From positions 4,030,001 to 4,094,000 of the forward strand of contig JAEHOE010000001.1 of assembly GCA_016858145.1 (NCBI GenBank): a stretch of DNA of 64,000 bases. Direction: 5' to 3'. A program made the position numbers and the translations under genes. The notes below the pieces were generated by a model. The model saw only the letters and a list, made by a program, of their open reading frames with translations, was not told the origin of the DNA and did not search any database. Numbering within the stretch: the first letter of the stretch is position 1; each line of letters begins with the position of its first letter. The stretch is from Edaphochlamys debaryana (Eukaryota > Chlorophyta > Chlorophyceae > Chlamydomonadales). This document shows positions 29,809 through 41,622 of this stretch, one piece after another.

Positions 29809-32800
29809 TCAGGCTCCCGCCTGCTGTGCCTCCGTCATCTTGGTCAGCGCCTTCTGCTCCTTCATCTTGCGGTAGTAGGCGCGGTAGTGCTCGTCCATGG
29901 GGTGCTCGTACGTGGAGGCGTTGGTGGCGGCGTTGTAGAAGAACTCGTTGCCCTCGCCGTCCAGGTGCACGGTCCAGCCCTCGGGCAGGGGCGCGGTGAG
30001 GGCCCACTCGGCGATGTGCAGCAGCTCGGCGTCCTCCACCACGTCCATGCCCAGGTACTGGGGGGGGGGGATAGGGGACGGGGGAGGGCGAGGGGACGAG
30101 GGTTAGGGTCAGGCGCGGGATGAGGGGGGATTGAGGGTGGCAAGGGTAGGTGGGGGCGGGGTTGGGGGTCGGGGCACTGACAGGGGCGCCGGGGGCCGGC
30201 GAGGCCAGGTTGGGCAAGACCGCCGGTCAGGCGTAGAGAGCTGCTGGCACTAGGGCTGGGTGCAGCTCACCTTGCCGTACGCTACAATCTCGTCCTGCGT
30301 GGGCGGCTCGTCCACCTCGGCCGGCGCCACGGGCGCGGGCAGCCCAGGCGGGCCGCTGAGCGAGCCCATGCTGGGGGAGCCCATGCCCGGCATCCCGCCC
30401 AGCAGCCCGCTGCTGCCCTGCGCCGACAGGGAGCCCACGCCGGGCGCCAGCAGCCCCGGCGCCGAGCCCGGGGGCAGGGAGATGCTGCCCCCCGAGGCCT
30501 GGGCCATGAGCATGCCGCCGGCCGCCATGGGGCCCTGGGCGGGAGGGGGCGGGGGCGGGAAGGGGAGCTGGTGATGAACTGGGGGCAAGCGGGAAGCCTG
30601 GGGTCCAAATTGCGCCCCAGCTGCGAAGCGTGTCGTGGTCAAGTGGGTTGATCCCGTCCCCTCTCACCATGGGGCCCATGGCCAGGGCCGGGCCCGCAGT
30701 GCCGGTGGCCGCACCCAGAATGCGCTGCGTTCGGGAGGGGCGTCCGGGCGGCAGGGGTCAGCGGATAGGAGCAGGCAGGCGGCAACCTTGACGAAGACCC
30801 GCCACCAGCCAGTACCGTTGCTCGCACGTGCAGGCGGCAGGCAGGCAGCGGTACCACGTCGGCCCGGTAGCCCCGCCCTTACCCCCTTCCCCCCTCCCCA
30901 GCCCCACCTGCGCCTGCAGCATGGCCGCCATCTTGACGGTCTGCGCCAGCTGCTCCTGGAACATGCGCATGGTCTTGGCGATCTGCTCCTGCAGCGCGCC
31001 CTTCTCCTGCTCCGCCTTGGCCTGCGGGCGATGAGGGAAGGGGGGTGCAGGCGCAGACGAGGGAGGCAACGAAAGGGTTGAGCAGGTGAGCCGAAACCGG
31101 CGCAGGCAAAGGTGTTCCGCGAAGCGCAGACGATTAGGCTCCGTGCCTTGCTGTGCTGGCGCATTGGTGTGGGGGCAACGGCGAGCCCAGCGCTCGGTGC
31201 TTGGGGCCTCCGGGCCGCCTCACCTTCTCCACCTCCGCCTGGCTCTTCTGCGCCTCCAGCATCTTCTGCGACGCCTCCAGCGCCAGGCGCTCCGCCTCCA
31301 CGCGGTTGCGCTCCTCCTCCAGCTGCCGCACGCGGGACAGCTCGTCGTCCAGCTTCTTCTCCAGGGTCTGGGCGGTGAAGGGGGAGGGAGTGGGGGGTGG
31401 AGGGGAATGGGGTGAGACTGAGATAGCGGTATTCTAAGCGCTCTCTCTATCCTGTCAACATCAAGTCTCTGGAAACCCCTTCCATTGGTCGTCAAGGCCC
31501 CCTTCCCCGGCGCCGCGCACCTTGCACGCTGCCTCGAGGCGCGCCGCCTCCTCTGCCGCCGCCGCCGCGTTGCGCCCCGACGTGTGCCTGCTGCCGCCCG
31601 CGCTCTTGAGTGCGTCCCGCTGCGCCTTGAGCGACTCCACGCTCTGCGCCGCGGCGCCCAGCTGCTGGTCCAGCTCGCGGCCCTGCTGCTCGTACAGGTT
31701 CTGGAGCAGCCGCTGCCGCTCCTGCGGGCGGTGCAGGCAAGCAGGAGGGCAGGGAGCGGGAGGGGCGTCAGGGGAGCGGGCTCAGGGCTTGAAGGCGCCC
31801 ATGTCGGACGTGTGGAGGGCTGCTCGAGTAAGCCAGGGCAGCCCAGGCGCAGCGGAAACCCATGTCGGACGAGTGTGTGCAGAGCGTGTGGAATCCAGGA
31901 AGTGCGCTCAGTGCGAGAGAGTTTTCCGCATGGCTGGCGCACCCCCACGGCTCACCTCGTCAAACATCTTCTTCTGCTCCGCCACCTGCAGCTCCAGCTT
32001 GCTCTTCTCCTCCGCCAGCACGGTGGCCAGAGTGGCTCGCTCCTCGTCCAGGCGCCGCTGGAACTCGGCACGCTCCGCCTCCAGCGCCGCCTCCATGGCC
32101 TGGGGGTGGGGGTAAGGAGTGCAGGCCGGGGGGGAAGTGGGAATGGATTCGAGAGCATGGACGAACACGTCAGCATCGCCCAAACGGCGAGCCGGCGCAG
32201 GTTGGCTGCCCCGCGCGCAAGCTATTCATCCGAAGCCCCACCGAGGCCCCGGCCCCACCTTGAGCTGCTCCGCGGCGGCTGGGTCGCCTCCCCCGAGCGT
32301 GATGTTGAGCTTGATGGCGGGGGTGGCGGTGCTGGGCCGCGAGCCGGCGGCCGCAGCGGCCTTGATGGCCTCCGCCTCCGCCTCGGAGCTCTTGCGCTCC
32401 GCATCCATGGCCTTCTGCAGCTCCGCGATGCCCGCAGCCGTCTCCGCCGCGTCCGCCCGGTCCATACTGAAGTTGACCGCCAGGCCGCGGCTGTTGGGCC
32501 GCAGGTGCACGCGCACCGGGGGCCGCCCCGACGGCGCCGCTGCCGCGGCGTCGGCGTCGGCTGCGGCGCTGGCTGGCCGGGAGCCCGCCAGCTCGCCGAC
32601 GGTGTCGCCGGCCTCCGCCTCGGCAGCGGCTGCATCTGCCTCGCCCTCCGCTGCGGCATCGGCATCGGCTGGGGCTGCTTCCTCGCCCTCGGCCTCCGCC
32701 GCCGGAGCTTCGCCTTCGGCGGCTGGCGCCTCCTCGCCCTCCGCTGGAGCTGCTTCCCCTTCCGCAGCTGCCGCCTCCTCGCCTTCCGCGGCGCCCTCCT

Positions 32801-35429
32801 CGCCCTCTGGCTTGGCCTCGGCTTCTCCTTCTTCCCCTTCCCCTTTCCCCTCTGCTGGCTCGCCCTCCGCCTCCGCCTCCCCGCCCGCCGTCGTCTCGGC
32901 GCCCTCCGCCGGCGCCTGCTCCGCCCCCTCCTCAGCGCCCTCGCCCTCGGGCTTAGCGCTGGCCCCCTCCTCTGCCCCCGCCTCGGTGCCCTCGGCCTCC
33001 CCTGGCGTGGAGCCCACTGCCAGGGCCTTCTTGGACGTCTGCCGGGACGAGGCCCCGCTGCGGGCGGCCTCGGCCTGCTTGCGCGCCTCCTCCCGCGTGC
33101 GGTCCAGCTCCTTGGCCTTGGCCCGCAGCTCCGCCTCGTGAGCGGCCTTGGCCTCGGCGGCGGCGCGGGCGCGAGCCTCCACGCGGGCGGCCTCCTCGGC
33201 GCGGCGCGCGGCGGCCTCGGCGGCGGCACGGGCCTGCGGAGGTGTGCGTTCCAGGGGCCAGCGCGTGATTGCCCGGGTAGGGCAGCCAAGGGGCGGGAGG
33301 TGCTAGGAGGGTGGTGCTAGGATGCGTGCGGCGTGTTGAGTGCCCCTAGTCCCGGGCTGGCATCATCACCTCCCGAGCGTACCTGCGCCTCCAGCCGCGC
33401 CTTGGCCCGTGCTCGCTCCTCGTTGTCCCGCTGCACCTGCGCCATGTGCTCATCGAAGTCCTCCTGCAGCTGCACCTTGAAGTCCGTCACCACCTGGGGG
33501 CGGCGGGGGAGGCGGAGGCGGAGGCGGAGGTGCGGTGGGACGTGCGCCGGCGACGGGCTCAAGCGTGCAAGGAGCCCACCAGCCAGTAACCCCTCCCTTG
33601 CTCTCGCTCTTACTCCAGCTCCGCGCCCGCCCTTGCCCCCAGGCTCGCCCCTCCCCTCCGCTGTCCGCCTCCAGCCACCCCCCCAGCCCCCAGCCCCCCC
33701 CCCACACACACCTTGAGCAGCATCTCCCGCTCCACCCGCGCCAGCGCCACCACGCCCTGGTCCTTGAGCGCCCGCAGCTGCTTGCGCACCTCCATGTAGT
33801 AGGAGATGATGCGCAGCTCCTTGAACTGGGGGGGCGGAGGGGAGGGGTGAGGGGGAGGGAGGGGATGGAGGTGGAAGGGGTGGCAGGAATCGGGGAGGTA
33901 ACTTTGTTGGATGCGGCGGAGCCCAGCCGGGCAGCATGATTTCGAGGGCAGAGTACCGCATGCGGAGTCACGGTTCCGTCGCCCTAGGAGTGGTGTGCCC
34001 CGCAGCCGCGCCCCCCGCTGCCCCCCGCGCACCTGCTTGAGGAAGAGCTCCCGGTCGGGGTCCTTCCACTTCCACAGCGCCGCCGCCGTGTCCCAGTCGC
34101 CGCTGTCCATGTGCTGAGCCACCAGCCCCTCCATCTCCGTCAGCGTGGCGTGCAGCGCCTCGAAGTTGCCGTACACCACCTGCGCACGGGGGCGCAGCCG
34201 GCAAGCGAGGCGCACGCGGCTCAGCCCACACTCCCGGGGTGCCTCGCGTCCCCGGCCCAGCCCTGCCCGGCTAGGTCTCCAACGTCCTCCACAGGCACAA
34301 CGTGCGTTGCAGCTGCTGTCCATCCAGCCGCAGCTTCACCCATTTAAACCAGCCCTTTGCCTGGCTCGCTTGCCCCCCCCTTCGGGCCCCACCTTGATGG
34401 CCGCGAAGTAGAAGCCCGCCTGCATCAGCAGCGCCGCCGACTGCAGCATGGGCGCGGGCCGGCAGCGCGCCAGCGCCTCGCAGTACTCCTCCAGCTTTGC
34501 CACCTGTAGCTTGGGCTTGTTGAACACGTACGACCGCAGCAGCGCCGGCAGCGCCGACCTGTCTCGCTCCAGGTCGCACACGCGCAGGGCGTCCATGAAG
34601 GGCACCTCGGCGGTGGTCAGCGCCGCGCCCGCGCCGATGAGCCGCTTGGCGCGACGCAGCGCCGCGGCCTTGGAGCCCTTGGGCCGCAGCCGGCCGCCCG
34701 GGGGCTTGCGCGAGATGAGCTCGGCCAGGTCGGGCGCCAGGTCGGCGGGCACGCCGTGGACGCGTGTGGTGATGAGGGATTCAAAGGCCGAGTTGACGTA
34801 CGGGTCGTTGGAGAAGATGACCTTTTGGCCCAGGGACTGCAGCATGCGCGTCGTGCGCAGCGCGGCGATGGCCTTGGGGGAGAGGTTGGCGGTCTCGTGG
34901 TAGGCGGCCGTGGAGCTGGACGTGGCGCCGCCCGGGTAGGTGCCGGGCAGGGGCTGCGTGCCGCGGGAGAGGATGGGCTGGAGGTAGCCGTTGGAGATGC
35001 CGCGCGTCTCCATGCCCAGCACCTCCGCCTGTCGCGGCGGGAGGAGGGAGCGGGGGAGAGGGGGGCAGGTCAGGCAGCGAGCGGGCCGGGCCGGGGGGGA
35101 GAGTTGGGCAAACGGATACGGTAGGGTGTATTACTTGGTACGATGACCCCTTCGCGGGTGACGAGGTGGACTGCACCTCATCTTCCCAGCTCCAGCGGGT
35201 TCAGGCCCAGGGCCCGGGCCAGGGTCAGGTCCGTCGTGAGTCTGTGTGCGTGCAAGTGCGCCTTTCCGTGCAGGCAGGTGGGACCCGCCTGGCGCGTTAC
35301 AACCCCCACCGGCCCCGAGATACCCCTCCCATCCCAATCCCCTCATCTCGTCGCCCATACGAGCGTCTTGCACGTACTCCGCGCGGCAACACTTGCCTTC
35401 CTCGTCATCTTCTTCTTGCCGGGGGGCAT
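29809..35429 (-). CDS. Long coiled-coil protein with C-terminal CEP164-type WW domain
   Basis: Exons: 35429-35397, 35028-34393, 34179-34033, 33825-33712, 33493-33383, 33233-32259, 32099-31956, 31721-31521, 31367-31224, 31021-30908, 30724-30668, 30534-30271, 30057-29809; all but the first junction are GT-AG in phase 0, 1,062 residues. Order: a folded ~210-residue N-terminal part, helices, a ~120-residue Glu/Ala/Gly/Pro acidic repeat region, several coiled coils (for example LDEERATLATVLAEEKSKLE), a Gly/Met/Pro linker, then EYLG-type helix and WW domain: WALTAPLPEGWTVHLDG, EFFYNAATNASTYEHPMDEHY. The helix-APLP-W...Y-N...S-T-x-x-HP-DEHYR pattern is that of the WW of CEP164, a distal-appendage protein needed for ciliogenesis, but there it is N-terminal. 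A basal-body or flagellar role is therefore only a guess. The exon 1 donor is AAG|GCAAGT. Confidence 0.72.
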
Positions 35430-37904
35430 TTTTGCCGCCGCCCAACGGCTCCTCAAGAGCTGCTATTGCACAGAGCACTACCTGCTTATAAGAATCCTAG
35501 TGCCCGCGGGCGCCAGTGCGCTCTCTCGTGCTCGGATGCTGCAAACTCGTGCGCGTGGTGCCTAGCATTTTCGTCTTAGAGTTTGATATGACATTCGGCT
35601 GCGAGTATAGCTCTCGGGGCGTCGGGCTTGAGCAGGAGCTCAGAAGAGGGCCTTCGAACGTAGCAATGTGTCGCGGCCCTCGGGCCTGCACGCAAGCTTC
35701 CTCGGTTACTGGTGCGGTGTCGTCACTTAATCGCTATAGAATTCTGCAACTTCGCGCACTGGGCTGGGCGGTCTTGGGTTGGTGTGTCCCATGCGTGCTC
35801 CCCCGGCTTCGTTTCCCCGCCCGTCCCCGAGGTCCCGCCGGTCATTGTCCCGAATCTCCCGAGGCCGGGGGCCTCACTATTGGTTTCCCGCCCGTCTTCC
35901 GCTGCCCGCAGCGGCAGGCCTCGCCAGATCAGTTGGGTTTCGAGGCCTAGTGCCTTGATCCCCTAAAACGCCTTGAGCTGAGGCCCAGCGTACTGCCAAC
36001 GTCCCTGACGTGCGGATAGTCGCTCGCCAGAGATATTGTTGCACTTTGCTGGCCTTGCTTATCGCGTAAATCATCTCCCGTGTCTCCTTTGTCCCTGACG
36101 TGCACAAGAACGTGAAGAACCTGCACACGAGACACGACCTTGCCGCTGCCGCAGTGCCGCTGCGCACGACCTTCCTGTCGGCACCCGTACTTCTCCTGGC
36201 TGAGTGGTTCATCGATGACAGTTGCTGGCAGTTCCAGTCCTCGGTGTTTACAATGAAGGACCCCCCTGGGGTCACAGCGCTGAACGCTGGGGCCAAGCGA
36301 CCCACCTCACGGGCTTGCCCCCTGCAAGCCAGAACGCAAGTCCCTGTCATAACTTGCACTGACCACACTCAGGTCCCACCTTAGTCCTTGGCACGCAATG
36401 ACCATGCTCAGCGTGTATCGATGGCCCCTCCTCGGCCGCGCCTCCTACCAGTAACCGTTCACCGTTCATCATGTGCTCACACTGTTGGCCGTACACCTCT
36501 CGATCCTGGCTCTCCCGACCCCACATTCACTCCCACTCTGCGGCTCCCTCCCGTTTGTTATGCGCCGCAGAGGACTATGTCCCCTTTCCGCAAGGTGCAC
36601 ATCCCATCAAACGCCACGTTCCAGACGCTTTCCATGCCCTCTAGCCTCTCTCCGTGGCGGAAAGCCTGGCCTCGTACTCTCTTTGCTGATTGTATGCTTT
36701 GCGTCATGACGACTTTCCGGTAAACAACTTGGCGGCCGAAGGCAGGGTGTCCTCTCGTGGGGTTGGCACAACGCCGGCGCGAAGCGCACTGGCGGCTTCC
36801 CTCAGGAATGCATCCTCCTCAACCCTCTTGACTCAAAGCTGCACACGGGCGCCCGCCGCCCCGTTCATAGGAACTCACTAAACGAGTCCCCATGTGAGTT
36901 TTGACGCCGCAACGGAACTCCCTTACTGGCCAGCCCCTCTTCCTCCACCCCTGCCTCCGCCACTGGCCCTTCACAACCCAAAACACAGCACATCAGAACT
37001 ACAATCAACAGAGGCACTTCCTCCCCTTGCACCTGACAGTGACAATCCTGTCTACTCCTTTGCCCATTAGGGTTGCGCGAGTCCCAAGGCCCGAGGACCT
37101 AGCTCAATACCACAACAGTGGACCAGAGCGCACGCATGGAAGAAGGTTTGAAGGTGAAGCTGGGGACCCTGAGGCCCCAGAAGGGAATTGCTAGACTACT
37201 GCTCCGCATAGCATCCATCACTACCCTAAGCCAGCGGTGGAGACAGCCAAGCCCAGCTCACAACACAGGCGGTCTGATGCTCCAACTAGTGCTTCCAAAC
37301 CTCAGCACAACATACAGCCAAGATGCCCATGGATGCCACCTGCCAGCTCACACTTACACCGAGACAAAGCCACAGTATGCAGTGCAAACCACACCACGAC
37401 AGTAACAAGTGCTTGAGTAAGAAGAGATTGTGCAGTCCTTCTAATGGCCTGAGACCTCTGTAGCGTGGAGCCATGGGAAGGGCCTCCCCTGACAATGATG
37501 ACGCGAGCCCTCCAGTCCAACAACTTGTGAGGTCCTAATGCTAATCAGTGAAGTGTCGGAACCAGTGTTGCAATTCAGCCTCCCCGACTAGGAGTCACTA
37601 CGGTATGAAGGCTGGCGCGCGAGTTCTAGAAATAAGTGGTGAGTCTTAGCGTAGTGGGCCCAGCTGAGTCGTGTTTCGGGGATGGAGTGGGAGATGTGGT
37701 CATGAGCGTTGAGTCCCGGTAAGTGGAGATGGGAAGAAGAGTGCCCCTCAAGCAAACCGCTCGACTGCCTGGAGACATAGGACAGGAGCAGACAGCACAA
37801 TGGGTTAGATTGCCTGCAGACATGGGATACGGCGACGGGGGCAGAGAGCACCACGGGATAAAGCACGGGCAAAGTCGGAGAATAGGCAGGCAGACTGCGT
37901 GGGT
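35430..37904. other. Intergenic region before the kinase array
   Basis: About 2.5 kb without a supported gene. The left part should contain the WW coiled-coil gene promoter. From ~36900 to ~37600 the DNA is poorer in GC and CA-rich, unlike the coding regions. I found no exon chain, RT motif or terminal repeat. The right end is the 3' flank of kinase copy 1. Confidence 0.4.
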
Positions 37905-39845
37905 CTACCGCTGGGGCAGGCTCACCTGTTGCACCCATCCATGCTGCCACAGCTGCTGCACGGTCGGCCTGTCCGCGGCGTCCTGCTGCAGGCACCACAC
38001 CACAAACTCCTTCGCCTCCGCGCTCACGGACGAGGGGAAGGGCAGCTTGCCGGGGTCCGACTTGCAGGCCGTCACGGGGCCGCCCGGGTAGGGCGTGAAG
38101 CCCACCAGCAGCTCGTACGCCAGAGCGCCCAGGGACCAGATGTCCACCGCAGCGCCGTATGCCATGTGCACGTTGTCCTTGTTGTCGGCGGGGGTGCGCT
38201 TCAGGGGGCACACAGACACCTCCTGCGGGCGGGCGGGGAGCAGGCCGGAGGGGACCGTGGTTAGCCGCCGGGTGGGCGTCAGCGACATGACACACAACCT
38301 CTGCAGCGTTCTCTCCTCCCTAGTGCCCCTCCCAGCCTCCCTCCTCCCCTCTCCCTCCCTCCCTCCCCCTCACCGGCGCCATGTAGTCCCTGGACCCCGT
38401 GCGCGTCACGGCCCGCTCCTCCGTCAGGTTGATGGACACTCCGTAGTCGCACACCTTGAGCCGCCAGTCGGGGGTGAACAGCAGGTTCTCCTGGGGAGGA
38501 GCAAGGGTGGAGAGAGGGGCAGGATCCAGTTCACGCAGGGTCCAGCTGGCAAGCACAGCACCCCTCCGCCCTGCCCCGCGCCGCCGGTATCCCGCTCACC
38601 GGCTTGATGTCCCGGTGGATGATGGACTGCGTGTGCAGGTAGTGCAGGGTGCCCAGCAGCGGCACCATGACCAGCTCCAGCGCCTGCTGCTCGCTCATGC
38701 GCCCGCCCAGCTTGCGACGGGCGCGGTCCAGAGAGCCCCCGCGCACGTACTCAAGCACCAGGACCAGCTTGTCGCCCTCCTGAAGGAGACGGGACACAGG
38801 GAAAGGCAGGGAAGGTCAGGGCGTGGCGATGCAGCCGGTAGCTCAGGGCAGAGGCTGCGCACTGGTGGTGCCCTTTCTCTTCCACTTGGCAAGGAGGCTG
38901 CTGGCAGTCACCCGCACCTTGAACGCTGCGTAGAGCTGCACCACCCCCGGGTGCTCCAGCTTGGAGTGGATGTCGAGCTCCCGCAGCACCTGGTTGCGCA
39001 GGAAGTCCGTGAGCGTGCTCAGCGAGTAGGCCTTGAGCACAACGTCCTGCCCAGACACAAGGCACGTCGCCTGCAGGGGGGATGCGCCGAGAACAAGAAC
39101 AGCGGATGTCTCAGGGACGGCGGGGGGAAGTCCAGCAGGTGGGGCGGGGCTCGGGACATGCAGACATGCACCCGCTCAGCCCTGCTGGAGCTACACGTGA
39201 CTCGGGCGTTGGTCCCCGGGCCCCCGAGGCCAGGAGCCCACGCACCTTGCTCACGGACGAAGCGTAGCCCTTGTACAGCTGGCGGCAGGTGTTGAAGCTT
39301 TCCAGGGTCCAGCTGGTGCGAGACAGAGCCTTTGGTAGAGACGGCGAGACGTAGAGAGTGCCATTGACGCCAGGCAATGTGCGCGGCACAAATGCCGCGG
39401 ACTGCTGAACAGGAGCTGGAGGCGCGCCAGAAGGATGAGGGCTGCTGAGGGAGGGGGGCTCGGAGCCCTGCGCCGTGCTGTAAGCGGAGGCGGTTGAGTT
39501 GGTAGAGTGAGTCGCTCGCCCGTGCGCATGCTGGTCGTCTTCACTGGAAGACTCCTTGCGTAGAGGTGTTGTCTGAGAGCGTTGAATGTGACCTTCTTGG
39601 ATGTGACGGCCAACGGCGCAATTGTCGCGAGCCGAAGAAGACAGGGTGCCAAGGTCCCAGTTGGTTGAGAAGGCAGCTGAGCTACAGCTTGAGCTTGGCT
39701 GTGAGGCCAGCGGCGAGCCACAGGCCGAGGAAACAGGCGAGGTCGGACCCCAGGTCACGTCAAGAAGCGCTACTGGGCAGCCGCGCCGCGGCCGAGCCTG
39801 CTTGTTAGGCTCCTTATTGCAGGCGACGAGTTCGGCCGAGCTCAT
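37905..39845 (-). CDS. CALK/aurora-like Ser/Thr protein kinase, tandem copy 1
   Basis: Exons 39845-39246, 39070-38918, 38779-38600, 38490-38374, 38222-37905; 455 residues. The first ~190 are Ser/Thr-rich and disordered. The kinase domain follows: LYKGYASSV (Gly-rich loop reduced to one Gly), VVLKAY (catalytic Lys), LRELDIH (helix C Glu), IIHRDIKPENLLF (catalytic loop), VCDYGVSI (DFG changed to DYG), activation segment RAVTRTGSRDYMAPE, and VDIWSLGALAYELLVGFTPY. The EERAVTR and PE..CP.K....NKDN features and the YKGYAS loop are typical of Chlamydomonas aurora-like kinases (CALK), known for roles in flagellar disassembly and signalling. Lys, Glu, HRD Asp and DYG Asp are present, so activity is likely. 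The reading stops at TAG after ...QVSLPQR; a CAG|GTGAGC there could instead be a donor to a further exon. Confidence 0.82.
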
Positions 39846-41622
39846 TATGGTGCAATGTCACGACCGAAGCGCGCCGCTCCGTCTAGGTGGGCCCAGTGGT
39901 GCACCGTGTTGTGTTAGAGGAACTATGTGTATACTGCTGCAGGTAGGGCTTGAGTCCGGTCTTGCCCGGGTGTATGGCTACCCTGGGGCTACCTTGCCCG
40001 CGCGATGGGCTGGTCACGTCCGCGTTTTACGTGCCCGCGCAGGATTGAGTGTCTCCATACGAGTTCAGTACCTGCTGCTTATGATCATGGGCATATGGCG
40101 TCTGGGCAAATCGGCGGTTGCGATGTCGTTCCAGTTGAGAGAGGAGGTCGAGCTGTTCCCTGCACAGCACAGGGCTCCCTTTAACTCAGACTATGTATAT
40201 GCGTAAAGCCTCTACCATCACCCCATCACCCCTGGGCCCACAAAGGTTGAGACTTTGGCATTCCTGCGCAGCATTTCCAGCAGCGCAAAGTATGGCGCGA
40301 TTCAGGTCTTGCGCATAGCGCAGATGTATCAACGGTCAGCTGGTGGGACGTCCGTCCTGGCCGGCCGAGCGGCTGTCGCAAACGACAGGCCCTCACACGA
40401 CATGACAGTCGGCCCTTAGGCGCTGGAAGGCCGAGCCAGTCCCTTAGCCCTGTGCCTGAGCTCTGCCCCTATCCCCGGAGCTGGCCCGGAGCACTTGCCC
40501 TGCCCCCTGCACTTGACACCTAGACCGGCCCTAGACCAGACACGGCCTGACGCCATCCCCCCGCCCCCGCCCCCGCAGACGCCGTGCTGTGTTTGACACA
40601 ACTCCACGACGTCAGCAAGCGGGTCGAGGCGGTCGAGGACGACGATGAGTTGGACCTCAGAAGCCAGAACTCCGCAGCAGGCCTCGACGACTGTGGCCAC
40701 TACCTCAGCGCGCTGTCTCAACAAGGAAGGTTGTCTAGGGGCCACACACACAGCGTCTCAGCATGGCAATTCATGGCTGGGGGCTGTTCCCGTGAACGAC
40801 GGTCCGTTGCTGGGTTGACTGGAGGGTAGAGGGGGGACCTGCCGCTGCCCCTATTTCACGCAGCCAAGCACCCCCCCGCCCCCCGGGGTGCAAGAGAGAG
40901 CGACGGGGGGCCCTCAGCCTTTCTGCCGTTGGGCAGCCACTCTTGTCTTACAAGGGTAGCCATATTAAGTGAGGATAAGGATACATTATAACGCCCCGCA
41001 GGTCCCCATCCACAGGGGCGGCCCCAACTTCCCCGACCCAACTCGCCCACCACCTCTAGCCCCTCAAGGAAATGGAAGCTCAAACCTCATTTGTTTGTGA
41101 AGGTGTCCCAGTCGTGGGAAGTGAGGTATTGTGACGATGATAGTGTCAGCCCGGCAGCATGCATGCCTGAGCCGTGTGCAGTCTAGGATGTTCTTCCGCA
41201 AACGGCACCAACCCCTTGAAGCATTCTCAGCATTCAGAGACCAAATCCGTTCCATGCCTTCCACACTAGCGTGATCGCCCATTCTCAATAGATGGAAGGC
41301 TCAATTCTACGCAATGCACTGATTTAGTAAGGGACGTTGCCTGGCCACCCCGCCCGCGGGGGTCGACGTGCCATTTCATCAAGAAGCCATGGAAGGGCCA
41401 GGGGCCTGGACAGGGCAGTATGAGCCTTGTCCCAATTGCATAACAACGCACAAGCTATACCCGAGGTCCCCTTCTTCACAGGCCTACAAGGACAGTTCTT
41501 TAGCCACAATATTGGCACCAAGCGGTAGTAACACATACATAAATAAACACGTAGAGGGGCATCACAGATGACCAACCTGTGGACCTTGCACGGCTACCCC
41601 CCGCTCATCTTGCTTATGGGCC
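39846..41622. other. Spacer between kinase copies 1 and 2
   Basis: No gene is supported. It includes the promoter of copy 1 (right of 39845) and the 3' flank of copy 2. A possible orphan plus-strand exon lies near 40580-40730. The sequence is unrelated to the other inter-kinase spacers, as far as I can see by eye. Confidence 0.4.
40579..40731 (+). other. Possible orphan exon
   Basis: After an acceptor-like CCCGCAG| at 40579, a plus-strand frame reads DAVLCLTQLHDVSKRVEAV, then an acidic stretch, and LDDCGHYLSALSQQ. The composition looks protein-like rather than random, but no start, partner exon or family is apparent. It may be a leftover of a mobile element or pseudogene. Confidence 0.2.

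Noticed and set aside
31485..33320. A 611-codon plus-strand open frame opposite the WW coiled-coil gene
   Set aside because: It is Leu/Ala/Arg/Ser-rich and runs antisense to coding exons and across their introns. High GC makes such shadow frames common; the minus-strand exons have matched splice sites and clear coiled-coil and WW sequence.
35131..35260. An extra WW coiled-coil gene exon reading TTDLTLARALGLNPLELGR
   Set aside because: It looks protein-like, but its frame hits TGA before any donor and its phase cannot be reconciled with the exon starting at 35028.
36900..37600. A gene in the less GC-rich stretch before kinase copy 1
   Set aside because: The open frames are under 100 codons, contain no recognisable motif and have no matching splice signals.
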